From Vitis vinifera (lineage: Eukaryota; Streptophyta; Magnoliopsida; Vitales; Vitaceae), in the NCBI RefSeq assembly GCF_030704535.1, contig NC_081818.1, positions 29,964,001 to 30,028,000 on the forward strand: 64,000 bases of DNA, given 5' to 3'. Positions within the stretch are counted from its first letter, which is position 1. Each line of letters begins with the position of its first letter. Positions 45,820 to 59,348 of this stretch are shown here, piece by piece. Both the position numbers and the translations under genes were made by a program. A model generated the notes under the pieces. It worked only from the letters and a program-made list of their open reading frames with translations, did no database searches and was not told where the DNA came from.

Positions 45820-46999
45820 AGCTTCTTAGCGTCATGGCTTGGGCACCTTCACCATAAATTCCCTTGGTCGCTTCTGCTAGTTATTTCTAAAACCTTCCAT
45901 GCTTCTATAAATACTTGTAAGGCATATGACAAAGGTCTTTAGATGTATTTAAATTTTACAAGATAACACTAAATTAACCAAAAAAGAAAAAGAAAAAAAA
46001 TCTATTTCTAGATTTTTTTTTCCTTCTCATTTTTGACATATAGCTTTATTCCCAACTCTTTAATATGAGTAGACCTTCAAAATAATTCTAAGTTACTAAT
46101 ACATTCATAAGATTTTTCATAGTGTCCTAACTATCTGAAAAGCCCATTGTCACCTTAATAGAACACCATCATAATTTAAAAGTACAGGCAAACACCAATA
46201 AAATATGATAAGAAAAAATTATAATAAGAGAAAAGAATCAAAAGTCAATTGTTGAGAAAGTGGGTAAAATTTATACGTATATTAGATCAATTGCAAGGTA
46301 TTATATAACAAGGAGATACATATTCTATAAAAAAAATTATTCTTGAAAACCCATTTATAATATTTTTAATTTGATTGTTGTAAAATAAAAAACTAGTCGT
46401 CAAACATTAATATCACTTACGAACTTGAAAAAATCAATTAAAAGTATTTTGTGCATGCAAAAAATACATCAAGAAATCTTACTAAATCATCAATAAACTT
46501 GAGTCCTTTAACTTAAGCATCAAGGTTCGATATGAATTTAATGATCATATTGACTCTTTTTTTTCAAGTAGAAAACAATATTTACAACTCGTTTTTAGGG
46601 TTTTCGACTTACACATTAGAGAACTGGTATCGATCATACTGCAATGATCTTGTGATGTGATTTTCTTTTTGTTTTTTGAAAAAAGACCACATAGGTTAAA
46701 TATAAAGCATTTGAGTTATAAAAACACTTCATGATCTTGAATAAATCAATTAAAAATATTTTCTACGTAGAACAAACCTTACCAAATCTCAATAAAAAGC
46801 CCTACTCAAGCTCATCTTAGAAAGAAATAAGGAAAAAAAAATCCATTGAAGAATATTTTCCAAACTAAGTTATACTGCCATTTACACTATCTATGAGAAC
46901 CAAGAACATTCCGTACCTCTCTCATTAAAAGGCAAAATTGAATGAGTGAATATGGAAACCAAAATATATGATTTAAATTACTAAAAACAATCTTAAATA
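45820..46999. other. AT-rich region with a diverged repeat pair
   Basis: No gene. Two stretches about 312 bp apart, at 46423-46457 and 46735-46769, share a core of the type aaatcaattaaaagtatttt, suggesting an old local duplication. 46990 onward probably enters the promoter of the next gene. Confidence 0.4.
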
Positions 47000-47019
47000 T
47001 TGAAAAAAAAAATGAACTT

Positions 47020-47212
47020 CAGACACCTATGATCGCATGTCTCATGACGAGGCATTCAAGTGTACAGAGTGCGTCTCTCCACGTAGCTGCCAAGCCCATA
47101 CAAAGGAATCAATTCAGCAACTCTGATGAGCGTCTCAAGATCGAAGCGGTGGAGACTCTAGGGTTTTGCCTCTGCCCCGTCGTTTCCACTGCTGCTCTGA
47201 GTCCTTCTGAAG
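47020..47212 (+). other. Probable 5' UTR exon of the F-box-like gene
   Basis: The base composition changes sharply from AT-rich to balanced and contains ctctagggttttgcc, a telo-box-like start-region signature. It ends at a donor-like AAG/GTGGTT (47213). The following 1.8 kb is T-rich intron-like sequence up to the acceptors before the start codon at 49034. No transcript evidence is visible. Confidence 0.4.
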
Positions 47213-49033
47213 GTGGTTCTTGTGTTTTGCTTGGTTCAGTGTTTGAGGCTGTAAAATGATGTTTTTTCCTGAATTTTTTGGGTTTGCCTCAATTTGTTTT
47301 TTCGTTTAATGGGTGATTCTTGGGTTAGGGTTGGATCTCTCTGAATTTAGAACTTCTGGGTATGGATCATGCTTGTGTTCATTGATAGGCAAATGAGAAT
47401 TAGTGTGCATGTCGGTCTTTAGCTTCTGATCGAATATGGTGATGATTTATCTAATGGGTATACTTGTTTTTGTTCATTACTGTTTGATCTTTTATGGGAG
47501 ATGGTTAATTCTCAGAATTGTTTGTAATGTGTGTGTTTGTCTATGTATGTGTTGGAAAATTAAGGCATTTGTGTTAGTGATTACTTGCTGGAGTTTTTTT
47601 GTATAGTCATGTTGTCAAGTCTAGCAATCTCTTCCTGTGGTTGTGGATCATGAATCTTCTAATTCATAGGAAAATGAAAATGGGTGACACCATTCTTTCT
47701 TTAGCTTCTCACGACTGGGATGATGCTTTATATGTGAGTTTTTAGTCCAAAACTTGTTTGGTTATTTTTTGGAACATGGTAAATTTTCAGAATTTATTCT
47801 CATGGATTCCCTTTTTTGCAAAATCATTAGTGAGTCTTGCTGGAGACTCTGGTTGGGTGATCATTATGGCAAATGTAGCATTTATTTCTCTCCTTCTTTG
47901 GGCACAAATGATAGAAGCAACATAATCCCACAACACCCTCTATCCACTCCTAGTTGATGGGCTTTGGTAGATGGTCCCTTTGCAGCAATTTATGATGTTA
48001 TAGGAAATTGGAAATGCATTCGTTTGGATTGGAATTTGGTTTATATATGATGTACATGTTGGAATTTTTTGTTTGTGAAGCCTCTTATATGTAGACAGAG
48101 ATGCCCTGAGAAATTGACATGATGTTGTGTTAAGTTGGAAGGATTTGATCTGTGTGGGCATTTGTAGAGTGTAAGAAAACTCCTTTTGGCGTTTTCGGGA
48201 ATAGATTATGCTGAGAGGATTGCAATGTGGAACTCTATAAATAGGCGATGTCTATGGGATTTTTCTTGCATAGAAAGTTGAGCTTTTGCAATGAATTTCC
48301 ATGAGCCTGATATATTATGGCTGGTCTTTCTTTGCATGCTGTTTTCTTACATTTATTTAATATATATAACCAAAGTGCCAAAGGGACAAAACCTTGTATG
48401 CGGTTAATAATTTTGTGTTCTTGTACTTTAATTCCTATTTAATTTTTGCCAACACAGTACAATAATATATTCAGAAATTTTTGGAAATAAATCAATCTAA
48501 TAATTTAGTTGATATAGTGTTTGTGAGGGTGCTTTTCCTTGTTGCATCTTGGGTTTCAGTCTTTCTGAACTATTCAAAAGTCCTTTCTGATGTTTGATAT
48601 GTTTGTTTGACACTGGCTGTTTGCATCTCACTCTCAGGCTTTTTCCTTCATTAGGGTATTTTTCGTTTACATACACAACAGCTCTGTTTTTATTTTTTTT
48701 CTTGTAACAAACTTCTCATTGTTTATTAAGAAGCACAGACACGTGTTTGTGGTATTCCATGATAAGCAAAATCTATTTCCAAGCATCTTGGATGGTTAAA
48801 TTGTCTGTACGTAATCTCTATGATTGGCGCTATCTAAAGTGTAGAGTTCGTTACTTTACACTTTTGTTTTTAAATTGCAGTTGAGATTGGACAATGAAGG
48901 ACCGCAACTGCCATTTCTGTTTTCAAAATCACAGCAGTAGTATCACATGGAAACCATGAACTAGAGTCAATTGTTAATGTGATTTATAACATTCAAAAGC
49001 ATGTATCTATCTTATCTGCAGTTCATATTAATC

Positions 49034-50888
49034 ATGAAGCGGAGGCGCACTAGAATCACTGATCTGAATGACGATGTCCTCACGCACATCATGTGCTTTG
49101 TTGCTGATTCACCCGATGGATCTGTGGATATTGCAAAAACTATCTGTGTGTAAGACTCTAAACCTTAACCTTCTGCTTAAGCTATCTGTGTGTAAGACAA
49201 CCTTAACCCTATCCTTATATTAATTACATATATGATGGCTTTTCCTCCTAAAATTTCACATTGTGAAATTGCTGAAGAGGATGTAAAACTTGGATTTGAC
49301 TCACTATATGACTTAGATGTAACCTAGTATAGGATAATATATATTTGTTTGCACCAGGAGTGTTCCTGGATTTCTCTAGTTCTTCTTTCGCAGAATAGCA
49401 AAAGAAGTATTTTGGTTTTGCACCTTTGTTCTAGAAGGCAAGTAAGTTTATTGCCTCTAGGGCTGAATATAGGTAGTTTTTAATTCTAGTAACCTTCAAA
49501 TTACAGATGTAAAGCGTTTTGGAAGCTTTCTGAGGACCCAATCGTCCTAAAATCATTAGCTTTTGATGAAGATAAGCTTGATGATTTTACTGGATCATTG
49601 TGGGAGCCGAACGGCTTGTTGAACCGAAGCGCACAGGCTGGAAACATGAAAGCTCGGGAGATCCTAATTAAGGTAGTTTTTATCTAGTTATTCTTTTTTT
49701 CTGCAGATACCTATTGAATTCTTGATTTATTTTCTCAGACAAATGGGTAATAAACCTGTGTTTGTTATAATGTCTCCTCACAGACAAAAAGTTTATGAAA
49801 GTATCGAGAAGATAGTTATACCCAGCTATGATAATGGTTTCTCATAAGTATGTTGGTTGGGAACTTACGCATGAACGTAAGACTTTGGCATAATAATATT
49901 TATTAAGGAGTGGGTTGGAATATTTAAAAGTTCAGAAATTTTATTTATGGATTTTATGATGAATCAAATTAAAATGTCCCATTTTGTTAAGTTGATTTCT
50001 CCAATGCTTGCTACGTTTGATATATACATATCTGGCTGGAATGCGAATGTGTAGACCTTTTAGCTTTACTGTCTTTTGTGAAACCAGTTATATGCTATAT
50101 TTATACGTATCTTTTCCTATTATTGTCCAGCATTCCCAAAAAAAATAAAAATAAATAAATAAAATGCTACCATTGTGAATGCAGAAAAATAGGAAAATGA
50201 ATGTATATTGCTCAATAAACTACCTCCTTTTCTTTGCCTACTAAACCGTTGTTTTATATCCTGAAACTTTTGGTGACTATGTATTAAAATGTACATGCAG
50301 GATGTGAATGAAAGGCTGATGGCGACGACTGTGAGGGCAAGAGCTATAAAAGTTGCTGAGAAAGTAAGAATTTGATTTTCAGGGTTTGCTCCATTCAGTA
50401 GTAGTTCAACTTGTGAAGCTAATTGATTTGTACATGCAGACTATGTCACTGATGATGAGGGCCTTTGATACTGTTGTGGCTACGAGGGCAAGAGTGAGGG
50501 CGTTTGAATCAGCCATCCAGGTAAAAGTGCTTTTAAATCTTGTGCAACATTGGTTTTTTATTTGCTTGGGATTTGGATACTTCAATAAAACCATACTCGC
50601 AGTTTTGCTCATTAATGTTTGTATGTGCAGGACATTGTGGACATGGTCGATTCTGTAGAGGTTGAATGCAAAGAAATAATGGAGCAAATGGGGCGAATGG
50701 GGTACGCTGCAGGTGGCCCCATTATTCCAGTTGCTCCTCATGCTGCCTATGCTGCTTATGCTGCCTATGCTGCTTATGTTCCCGATGCTCCAGGTGCTCA
50801 AGATGATCCAAATGCCCCAGATGCTCAAGATGCTGCCGGAGCTCCCCATGCTCCAGTTGCTGAGAACCTTCTCCCCAGGGAGAACTAA
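49034..50888 (+). CDS. Small F-box-like protein with Ala/Tyr/Pro tail (5 exons)
   Basis: Probable SCF substrate-adaptor-like protein. Coding exons 49034-49149, 49507-49672, 50301-50363, 50440-50520, 50631-50888; 227 residues. Residues ~7-58 look like an F-box (ITDLNDDVLTHIMCFVADSP, then VCKAFWKLSEDPIVLKSLAF). A LLNRSAQAGNMKAREIL segment follows, similar to small plant F-box proteins of the At2g35280 type. Two Arg/Ala-rich helices follow (TTVRARAIKVAEK; VVATRARVRAFESAIQ). The C-terminal ~55 residues are low complexity: four AAY units then Ala/Pro/Asp-rich sequence. The match to the F-box is by eye and moderate; a different helical protein remains possible. It is convergent with the VTI1 gene, 0.8 kb apart. 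Confidence 0.6.
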
Positions 50889-51692
50889 GTTGTAGCTCAG
50901 AGTCTAGAAGGACATTTTAACTTCTGTTTCTATGTTTATGTTAGAACAACTTTTTCAAACACACGTTTGTGTGTGTTTTGTCTAGATGAATCCCCAGCTA
51001 CTTTGCTTAATGTATATACTGGGCTTTGGTGCCGACCCACGTGAATTGCCATGGCTAATGCTTTGCAGTAGCTTTTTCCGAGCTAACAGCAAAGAAGAAA
51101 GTCTCCTGACTTCCAGTTGTTGTGAAAGGTTCAGTTTGGAAACTGGAGAGGAAGATGGTGGGTTGAACTTTGTAGCTCAGAGACTAATGAGTAAATTTTA
51201 GCTTTTCTCTTTATGCTTATGTCCAAATTGCTCTTGAATCTCTGATGTCTTGCTGAAACAGCAAAGAAACAAGTGCGAGGCTCACAGTTTCGACAAAAAC
51301 TGGAGAGCAGAGCGGATATGGAGTTCCAACTTTGAAGCTAACTTGTGGATACTACAAGCAATTCATTCTTTCTAATCAGGTTGAATTCCTGTTCCAGATT
51401 AGTGTTTTTGCAAAGAAAATCAAACAAAATAGTGCACAGAATGAAACATGACTTTGTGGTATTTCAGATTTGTTCCCAACCAAAACAAAAAAAAACAAAA
51501 AAAAAAAAGAAAAAAAAAAAGAAAAAAAAAGAAAAGAAAAAGGTGACAGTAGATTAATCAAATATCCGGAAGTTGGCACTCAATGGCAAAATAGCAAACT
51601 CACAAGATGAAAATGAAAGAGATTAGAAGGGGAAAAAAGGGAAGCTCATGTCTCTTGGAAACACACAAACCAAAAGAGGTTAACAGTCGTGG
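50889..51692. other. Convergent 3' flanks of F-box-like and VTI1 genes
   Basis: Contains two short related stretches (ttgtagctcagagtctagaag at 50889 and ttgtagctcagagactaatga near 51170), suggesting a small duplication of the 3' region, and an A-rich microsatellite at 51483-51541. No gene recognised. Confidence 0.5.
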
Positions 51693-54600
51693 CTATTTGG
51701 AGAGTTTGAAGTACAAGATCAAGGCAATGACAACAACGAGGACTGCAATTATGGAGCCGATAATACACTTGTTCCTGCTCATCCTCCTTGACATGTTGGT
51801 CAAAATTTTCTTACTTCTGCTAACGTTGTCATCTACTCCATGCAGCTGCAATACAAGAATGAAAACCCTCAAACAAAGATAGTCTAAAAGGCATTTTATT
51901 CTGACTGTTGCTGCTGCAAGGTAAAGTTTATGAACCATTGATGCATAGCACAATTGTACTGACCCTGCTCATCGGTTTTGCTTTTTCAAATGTTAATTAA
52001 GAGGAGCTTCTGAAGAACATTAATGAAGAAAAGAAAGACGGAGGCCAAAACAAAAGGAATTGAAAAGTAGAAAAGCTCTTGATAGAAACTTCAATGCTCT
52101 GTTTGAATCATGGAAAGAGCTAAGGAAAGCCAAAAAGAAAAAAAAAGGAGAAAGACACCAAGTTCTCTTGTTTGTTTTAACATGGAAACTAGGGAAGAAA
52201 GTCAAATGTAATGAAAATATTAAAAAGCTTATACATTTCCAAAATTTTTAATTCTTTATAAAAGAGGAAATAAGAGAAATAAATTTGAGAAGCACGTGAA
52301 AAAAAATTAGTGGGTGTTTTAGACTAATAATTTTTCTTCTTCACTTTTAAGAGCACTCCTCTCAATGTTGTTCAGCTCGATTGGTATCCAACGTGTAGAT
52401 CAAAAGGGTTTGGATGACCAAGAGAGGAACATTGATTAGGTTTTATTAGAAGATGTGTTAACCCTCATGGAGTAATGAAATACTCTATATTATATTTCCT
52501 CATGTGATACTATACTGATGTAAAGGCCTCCTTAATATAGTGAAGGAGTTCAATCATACATTTCTTATTTAGATTTTGTAAATTTGGAGAGAATCCTTTG
52601 ACTTTTTCTTTCCTTCCATCTTTACCCTCTATTTTCTTTCCCTCATACTTTCTCTCAAACTTTCCAAGATCCAAATGGAAGCATAAATTCAGACTTCAAA
52701 TTTGGATCTAAGACAGTAGGGAAAGAGAAAACATGAAGGAATCTCAAATTATCTTATTTGATTTTTCATGGAAAATATGAAAGAAAATAAAACATAATGA
52801 AAATTATTTAAAAACTTGTAGATTTTCATATTCATCATTCTCTAAATAAAATTGGAGAAGGGTTCAAAAAGAGGAAAATTTTCTTAAGCTTAAAACTTAA
52901 TTTTTATTTTCCTTCACTTGTTCTTTTCCTCCCCCTTTCCCCATTAATTTCTTTCCCTCAAACTTTTCAGTATGCAAATGAAGCCTAAATGGGACCTTAA
53001 GAGGAGGAATACCGTGTCATTGGCATGTAAGAGCGATTGTCGTTGTTGATGCAAATCTTGAAGAATTGAAACACCAAGCTCTTCTGTCTCCAGCATGGTT
53101 CTTTTACTTTCCTTAATTCTATCACTGGACTGATTTAATCTGTCTGTTGACATCATCAATCGTGCTCTTTGATTAGCCGATACCTATTACATGAACTCAG
53201 CATCAACAGATTGTTCCACAAATTCAAGATGGGGACTTCCAGAAGAAATTCCTTAATATATGAAATAACCATAAAATGTTTGAAAAGTTCTATAAGCAAA
53301 TGGAGTTCATTAAATCAGAAAATATAACTGCCAAAATAAGAAGCAAAAAAGAGGCACTAAAAAGATACATAAAAAATGGTAGTAAAATGGGTAATCATGT
53401 ACAGGCTTACAACTTGGATGCCCAATAGCCTTTTTGGCTCATATTTGTGTTTGACATGAACAATAAAGGAAATTTTATGAGTGCCCCTAAAGCTGCTCCA
53501 TCTATCTTGTCAATTTATAGAGTCAGTGGATAAAACTGCCACAAATTGATGGCAAAGCAAGCTATTAAATATAAACTTAGAAACAAAATGCCAATGACAA
53601 TCTGGAAAACAGTTTTAATGTTGACAGCGATGGTAATCTATTGTAGCAACTGTAACAATATCAACCACATATTTTCTCAAATAAACTAATCACCAGGGCA
53701 TTTTAAAACAAGAAGCATGACAACAAGGAAGCTAAATGGATTCAGACATACCGACATTGCATCAGCCATTCCTGATTCTAATAAGTCATCTCGGGCAGCC
53801 TGATTTGAGTTAGCTGATGCAATTCTTTTAACCTCACTTTTCAAATTGTTCAGATCAGATTTGTATTCCCTTAGCTTAGCAAGAAGTACAGCCTTTACAT
53901 TCGGCTGCAGACCTCTAGCCTCAAGGTCCATTTTCCGTATCTGGAGAAATATGGGCAAAGCTCACATTCAACCCCAAAAATATGGGGAAAAAAAAAAAGA
54001 AGAGAATAATTTCTGCAACAAGCAAATACAGTACCAGAGAGTCTGCTTCATCCAATCCGGCTTTTATTTCAGAAATTTGTTGCCTCTTCTGCTCTGCAAA
54101 TCGACAAGAAGTTGCACAATCATAAAACCACAGCCATAACCAACATGAAAATAACAAAAAAAAAAAAAAGGAAATAAAAGAAATACTAAACATGCCACTT
54201 TTTTCTGGTCATGAACATAAAAATTAAAATTAAAATAAAACTCAACATGCTACACAATTTTTTTTTGAGAGCGAAAACATGCTACGCAATATAAGAATGC
54301 GTATAAACCCCCAACAACCAATTACAACATGATAAAATGCTACTATAATCCATCACATCAAACAATAAAATAATATCTCTTCTATGAAAACCAACATTGT
54401 GTGGACTCTGTTAAATGAGTTTAAGTGCCAATCTCATACAAATATTTGAGATTGTATTTTCTTAGTTTGACAAACATAAAGTACAGTCCACCACAGGGGC
54501 ATAGAGAATGTCTTATTTTGTGGTAGATAAAAGTAAATCATTGAGAGGTGGCAGGTGCAACCCATTTTAGATGGCAAGTGTATTAGAAAGGACCCAACAG

Positions 54601-56325
54601 GAGCCAGAAACAGGGGAAACAAGACAAAAAATTGCCCCTAATTTAGCTTGTCTACATAATCCACCAGAACCCCTACTTGCAACAACAATCACTTTTAACC
54701 TGTATTAAAGTAATGCCCATGAAAACATAAAATGGGAGGTCAAAAGAAGCGAGACAATAACTTGTAACTGTGACTACCAGAAGAGGGAATGTTAAAACCA
54801 TGGAGTTTATTTTGGTAGTTAAGAAGTCCTCTTCATAAATCATTTTTTCCCTCTCTATCCAATATGCACCAATCTACACAGTGGGGGTAGCACTCCAAGT
54901 ACACTTTATTTCTTGCCCACAAATCTTCTTGCAATCCCACCAAAAGCTCTCAAACCAATCCTAGGATCACCAGTTAACTCCAAATATGACAAAGATAAAG
55001 GACCCTAGCTACCAATCCACAACACAATGCAAAAGAAGTTACAGATTACTCAACTATCTTATTCATGCAATGCCAGGTAGGCAAAACTTGGTCCCTTGAA
55101 CAAGCCAATGACCAATCAATTGTGACTTGTGAGAATTCCTATATTTCAATGTCCAAAAAACAAAAAAAACAGCCATGTAGGACAGGGCAAAGCACCACAC
55201 TTCCTTCCAAGGGAAGCCAAAGTAAGCCCCAGTCAAAGACCTTATTAAGCTCATTAAGTATTTCATTGTAAATTTACACTCAAATGATTAGACGTAATAT
55301 CATTAAATCCTATATATTAAATTGTTCTCAATGTTTTGTAATTACACTGCTGCACCTCAAATTCCTAATTTCTTGAAATTGCCAAATCCAAACTAGCTAT
55401 AAATTTTATTCTCAACGTTTTCTAATTACTAATTACACTGCTGCACCTCAAATTCCTAATTTCTTGAAACTGCCAAATCCAAACTAGCCATCCATGTTGG
55501 ATTTTGACACTGGGCCAAAGGAAGAAAAGAGAAGAGGAAATTCTTTTGCATATCAAGAAGGACAATGATGATGGAGCAGATAATTTAGTTTCAAATGTAT
55601 ATTAAAAAAGGCATTAGATTTTGGTTATAAAATGAGTTCAAATATTCATTGACAATCCTTTCAATGAGTCCAAATAAAAAACTGCAGTCCTCTTTTATTT
55701 TTTATTCCTCCTTTTGATGATCGGATAAAGTATTATGTTGCGTTGTATAGCAATTCAATTGTATTTACAAAACCTACATTACAAAACTAGCAACAAAATA
55801 CAGAAGCTAAGGAATGCCACAGATATCACAAGATTTAGAAAAAAGAAACCATCGTGTAGAACTTTGAAAGCAAGAAAAAGTACAGTGGCCATTGAGATAC
55901 AATATGTAAAGAAAAAAATACAGGCATAATGCAACGAGTAACACCCTCCAGTGATTCTGGACTAGGGTAAATTACAACCCTTAAGTCTCCATGAAAATCC
56001 AAGACCGAAATTCCAAAAAAGTCAGTAAACCAATGTATGGCTGCATGCAATTGCGCCTTGCAGTCCCACTGTTCGGTTACTTTATAAAACAATTGAATCG
56101 AAAATGGAACTTAAGTTCCACAAAATCAGAATATCACCAATCCTAGCATAATATCAACAAAATGATAATTCATCTGCATTCTGCATGTATTGACAAAATG
56201 AAAGAAAAATCAGATGAGATTTTCCTATTACCTCCATCCAGAAGACTAGCTGTCGTACACTTCTTGGACAAATTGGCTGAAAGCTCACAGTACTGGCGCT
56301 CGTATCCATCAAATACCTCACCCAT
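51693..56325 (-). CDS. VTI11: Qb-SNARE of the VTI1 family (5 exons)
   Basis: Vesicle SNARE that pairs with syntaxins for traffic between trans-Golgi, prevacuolar compartment and vacuole. Coding exons 56232-56325, 54035-54093, 53752-53940, 53013-53183, 51693-51845; 221 residues, as in Arabidopsis VTI11. The N-terminal three-helix domain starts MGEVFDGYERQYCELSANLS. The SNARE motif runs about 128-190 (RLMMSTDRLNQSSDRI ... GVSILQDLHQQRQSLLHAND), with the probable zero-layer Gln161. It ends with the tail anchor IIGSIIAVLVVVIALILYF and KLSK. The symbol is a family label; it could equally be VTI12 or VTI13. Intron 1 is 2.1 kb and holds a recent tandem duplication. Confidence 0.94.
55322..55489. repeat. 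Recent ~85-bp tandem duplication in VTI1 intron 1
   Basis: Units 55322-55398 and 55406-55489. A core of over 50 bases (ctgctgcacctcaaattcct through ccaaatccaaactagc) is identical except for one base, and a few indels occur at the left edge. The low divergence implies a young duplication within the intron. Confidence 0.85.
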
Positions 56326-58895
56326 CGTCTTCAATTGTCCACAAAACACTGTGCAATCAATAATCCACACATTCAATCCCACTCACTCCTGAAACTAATC
56401 AAACTTTTTAATCAAAATCACAAAAAGCGCCCTCTATTTCTACAAATAATAACACAAATTTTCAGTTCGCTTAAAAAATATCTCCTCGCAACTAGAATTT
56501 GACATTTTTTTTGGGAAAAGATAAACCCTAATTTGATCGGAATCATGAGATCATAAGAGGGAGGTCCTCCATTCCTAGTAACAGTCACATGATTATGAAT
56601 AGTTGAAGAGACCGATTGGATGAATCACTATTGAATAACTGGAGCAGACCTGAGATGATGAGAAAAAAAGAAAAAGAAAAAATCAAGCTCAAATTTCGCC
56701 GGAATTCAGAGAAGTTGCCGGAAAAGTAGCCTGAGTCCGGTGGCGATGGATCTGGAGTTGATCAGGAGAAAGTGGTGGTGCTTTTCAAACGACAAGCTCG
56801 TGGGCTTCGACCCACCTTGTTAATAATGCGAAGCTGAATGATAACCCTACACGCTGGGGTACAGTAAAAAAGTAACCTTCCTCCTATGATTGACAGCTGT
56901 CTGGATGGGTGAATGAGGCATAGGCGCATTTTTGCTAAATTGCCAGCACAAAATTATGGGACACATGGATTTAAATTTTACATTTCATATGTAAAAGCAA
57001 TTAGTTTTCAACTCAAAATCCATTATTTTATCCATATTTATCTTATTTATTTTAATTTTTTATTCTTTTTCCATGCCTTCCGTTTAAAAAATAAAATAAA
57101 ATTATTACCTTCCATTAATATCATTTAAATTGAAAATAAAAATTTTATTATCAAATAAAAACAAAAAATATCTAATATAATTCGTCATGTAAACAATGTT
57201 AATGAGGTTACAAATCAAATAGAGTTAAATTATTTGGCTTCAATTATTATCTTTTTATTTTTAAATTTTAAGTGTATCTTTTAATATTTTAATTTTTATT
57301 TAATTATAAACGATAATTAAAAAAAAATCTAATATGACTCATCATGTTAACATCAATGTTAACGAGGTTACACATCTACTAAAGTTAGATTATTTGGATT
57401 CAAAATTTATTTTATTTTTCAATATTTTGTTTTTATTTAATTACTCATAGTTTGTAACTAAGTTTTTATTTAATTTTAATGACTAAAAAAAAAAAGAAAA
57501 TGAAGTATTTTAATAATAAACCTTGGATTGTTTTTACACTATATTTTAATCTATGCCCTTTATTTATAATTATATTCATATAATTTCTCTTTCTTTTAAT
57601 TGTTATATATATTATAATACAATTAGTTAATCATAAGTATTTAATTGTATATTAACCCTCTTTTTTTGGGTTTAGATTTTGAGTTCCCCTATAGGATGGA
57701 TAGTCAAATTATGAAAAGGTAGCTCGAGACTTTCAACAGAATCAAGATACCATATTGAACAATCAATTTTTTCGAAAAACTTAAGGTCATAGGATTTATA
57801 TTATGCTCCTTAACAATTTTGTTTAATCATTCTTCACACTATAGCTTGGTTTGGGATAAGGTTTGTTGATTTCATGTTTTATACAGTGGATATACACCCT
57901 CACGACATTCCATGTGATTAACAATATATATATGGCATGTAAACTCCACCAGGACTCATCTAAATAAATAATAGCATCATGTTTCGTGGTCTATAATGGT
58001 GCATGCTCTAGACTGGGCTAATGAATCTTGCCCATGATCTCCCATTTGTGAACAAGTCTATATTTTTCCTACGTAAGCATTATTTTTAGCATAATGGTTA
58101 ATGAGACATGGTGTGTCCGAAGGCTAGTTGGTCTTCCCACTATTCGATACTTTTGAGAATAGTTTGAGGTGAAATTGATAAGTATCGTGTACATCTTGGT
58201 CACGATAAAAAGGAAAGGGAGACCATTGTGTCTTTGTGACATGTGTCATCCCCAAAAGTTTATATACTATCATGCTTCCATCTACTATTTCAAAATACTA
58301 TTAAAAGCTCAGCTTCCTTCCAAAACACAACAACAAAGAATTCATTTTTAGTTTAATGATTCAAGCCCATCTTAGGATATGTATCAAGCCCATCTTAGTT
58401 ACAATGAAAGGAAGAAAAGACCATTATGCTTTTATGACACTTGTCATCTCCAAAAGTTAATATATTAACATGCATCCATTAATGTGAGAGCTACATTTTC
58501 AAGCACCATAAAAGACTCGATTTCCTGCCAAACATAATAACAAAAATTTCTCCATCAATTAATGCCCCAAAGTGTTTTCAAATACCTTCCATTTCCTTTC
58601 CACTCTTTTTTCCCTTCTTCACTTTCCTTTCCGTCATTCCCTCTTCCAAGTGGAGACTCTATAGTGCAAAGGCTTTCGTCACTCTCCTCTAACATCATTG
58701 AACTCTTTTCTAAAGTATTCTTCGTTCTAGATGGACAAGTTTTGTAAAGTGAATCATATGCAAGATTAAAAAAGAAAAAGAAAAAAAATCTATTGAATTG
58801 GTCTTTTAAAAGTAAAATTTGAAGTTAATAAAATTTTTTGCAAATACAAGTTTGACTTAAAACCTCTTACAATAAATATATATATTACTTATTAT
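56326..58895. other. VTI1 promoter and gene-poor AT-rich region
   Basis: The VTI1 leader and promoter occupy roughly 56326-56900. Beyond that no gene is seen. Two old duplications occur: 57171-57243 with 57328-57404 (tctaatat...catgt...aatgttaa.gaggttaca), and about 58195-58343 with 58394-58560 (agaccatt.tg, tgtcatc.ccaaaagtt, cttcc.gccaaa-type blocks). Confidence 0.5.
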
Positions 58896-59348
58896 TGTGA
58901 AAAAAACTACAATAAAGAACAATAATAGAAAGAAGAAAATAAGAATATAAAAATAAAAATCACATAAAACACATAATGATTTACATGGTTTGACCTAAAG
59001 CCTACATTTATGGGCAAAGATGAAGAAAAACTTCTTCAATTGTTAAAGAGGATTATGATCCTAGAACTCTTAAATCCCAAAGTCTCAATTACACTAGAAA
59101 AGAGACACAATTTTTTTTTTTTTTAATCAAAATCTTCTCTTATATATTTTCTTAATTACATAGGATGATTTCATATAAGAAACTAATTGTATAATTTTCA
59201 AAAATATTTATTCCTAAAAGAAAATCTCACAATAGGATATTTCCTTTATGATAATAGGAAACTCTCTTACAAAAATATATTCTATTAAGAAACTATCAAT
59301 GACTTTCCAATTGACTCAAAAATAAAATTTGAGACAATTTTCCAATCA
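58896..59348 (-). repeat. 3' LTR of the copia fossil
   Basis: Pairs with 63314-63758: shared blocks include gatttacat.gtttgacctaaa, ctcttaaatcccaaagt and ttgactcaaaaataaaat. The right edge is bounded by CA at 59347-59348 next to a purine-rich tract on the minus strand. Confidence 0.85.

Noticed and set aside
47029-47259. 76-codon open frame at the start of the F-box-like locus
   Set aside because: No homology, and the splice donor at 47213 interrupts it; more likely a non-coding first exon.
50406-50849. 147-codon minus-strand frame with Ser/Ile/Gly repeats
   Set aside because: It is the antisense of the AAY repeat and neighbouring exons of the F-box-like gene, with introns crossed in frame by chance.
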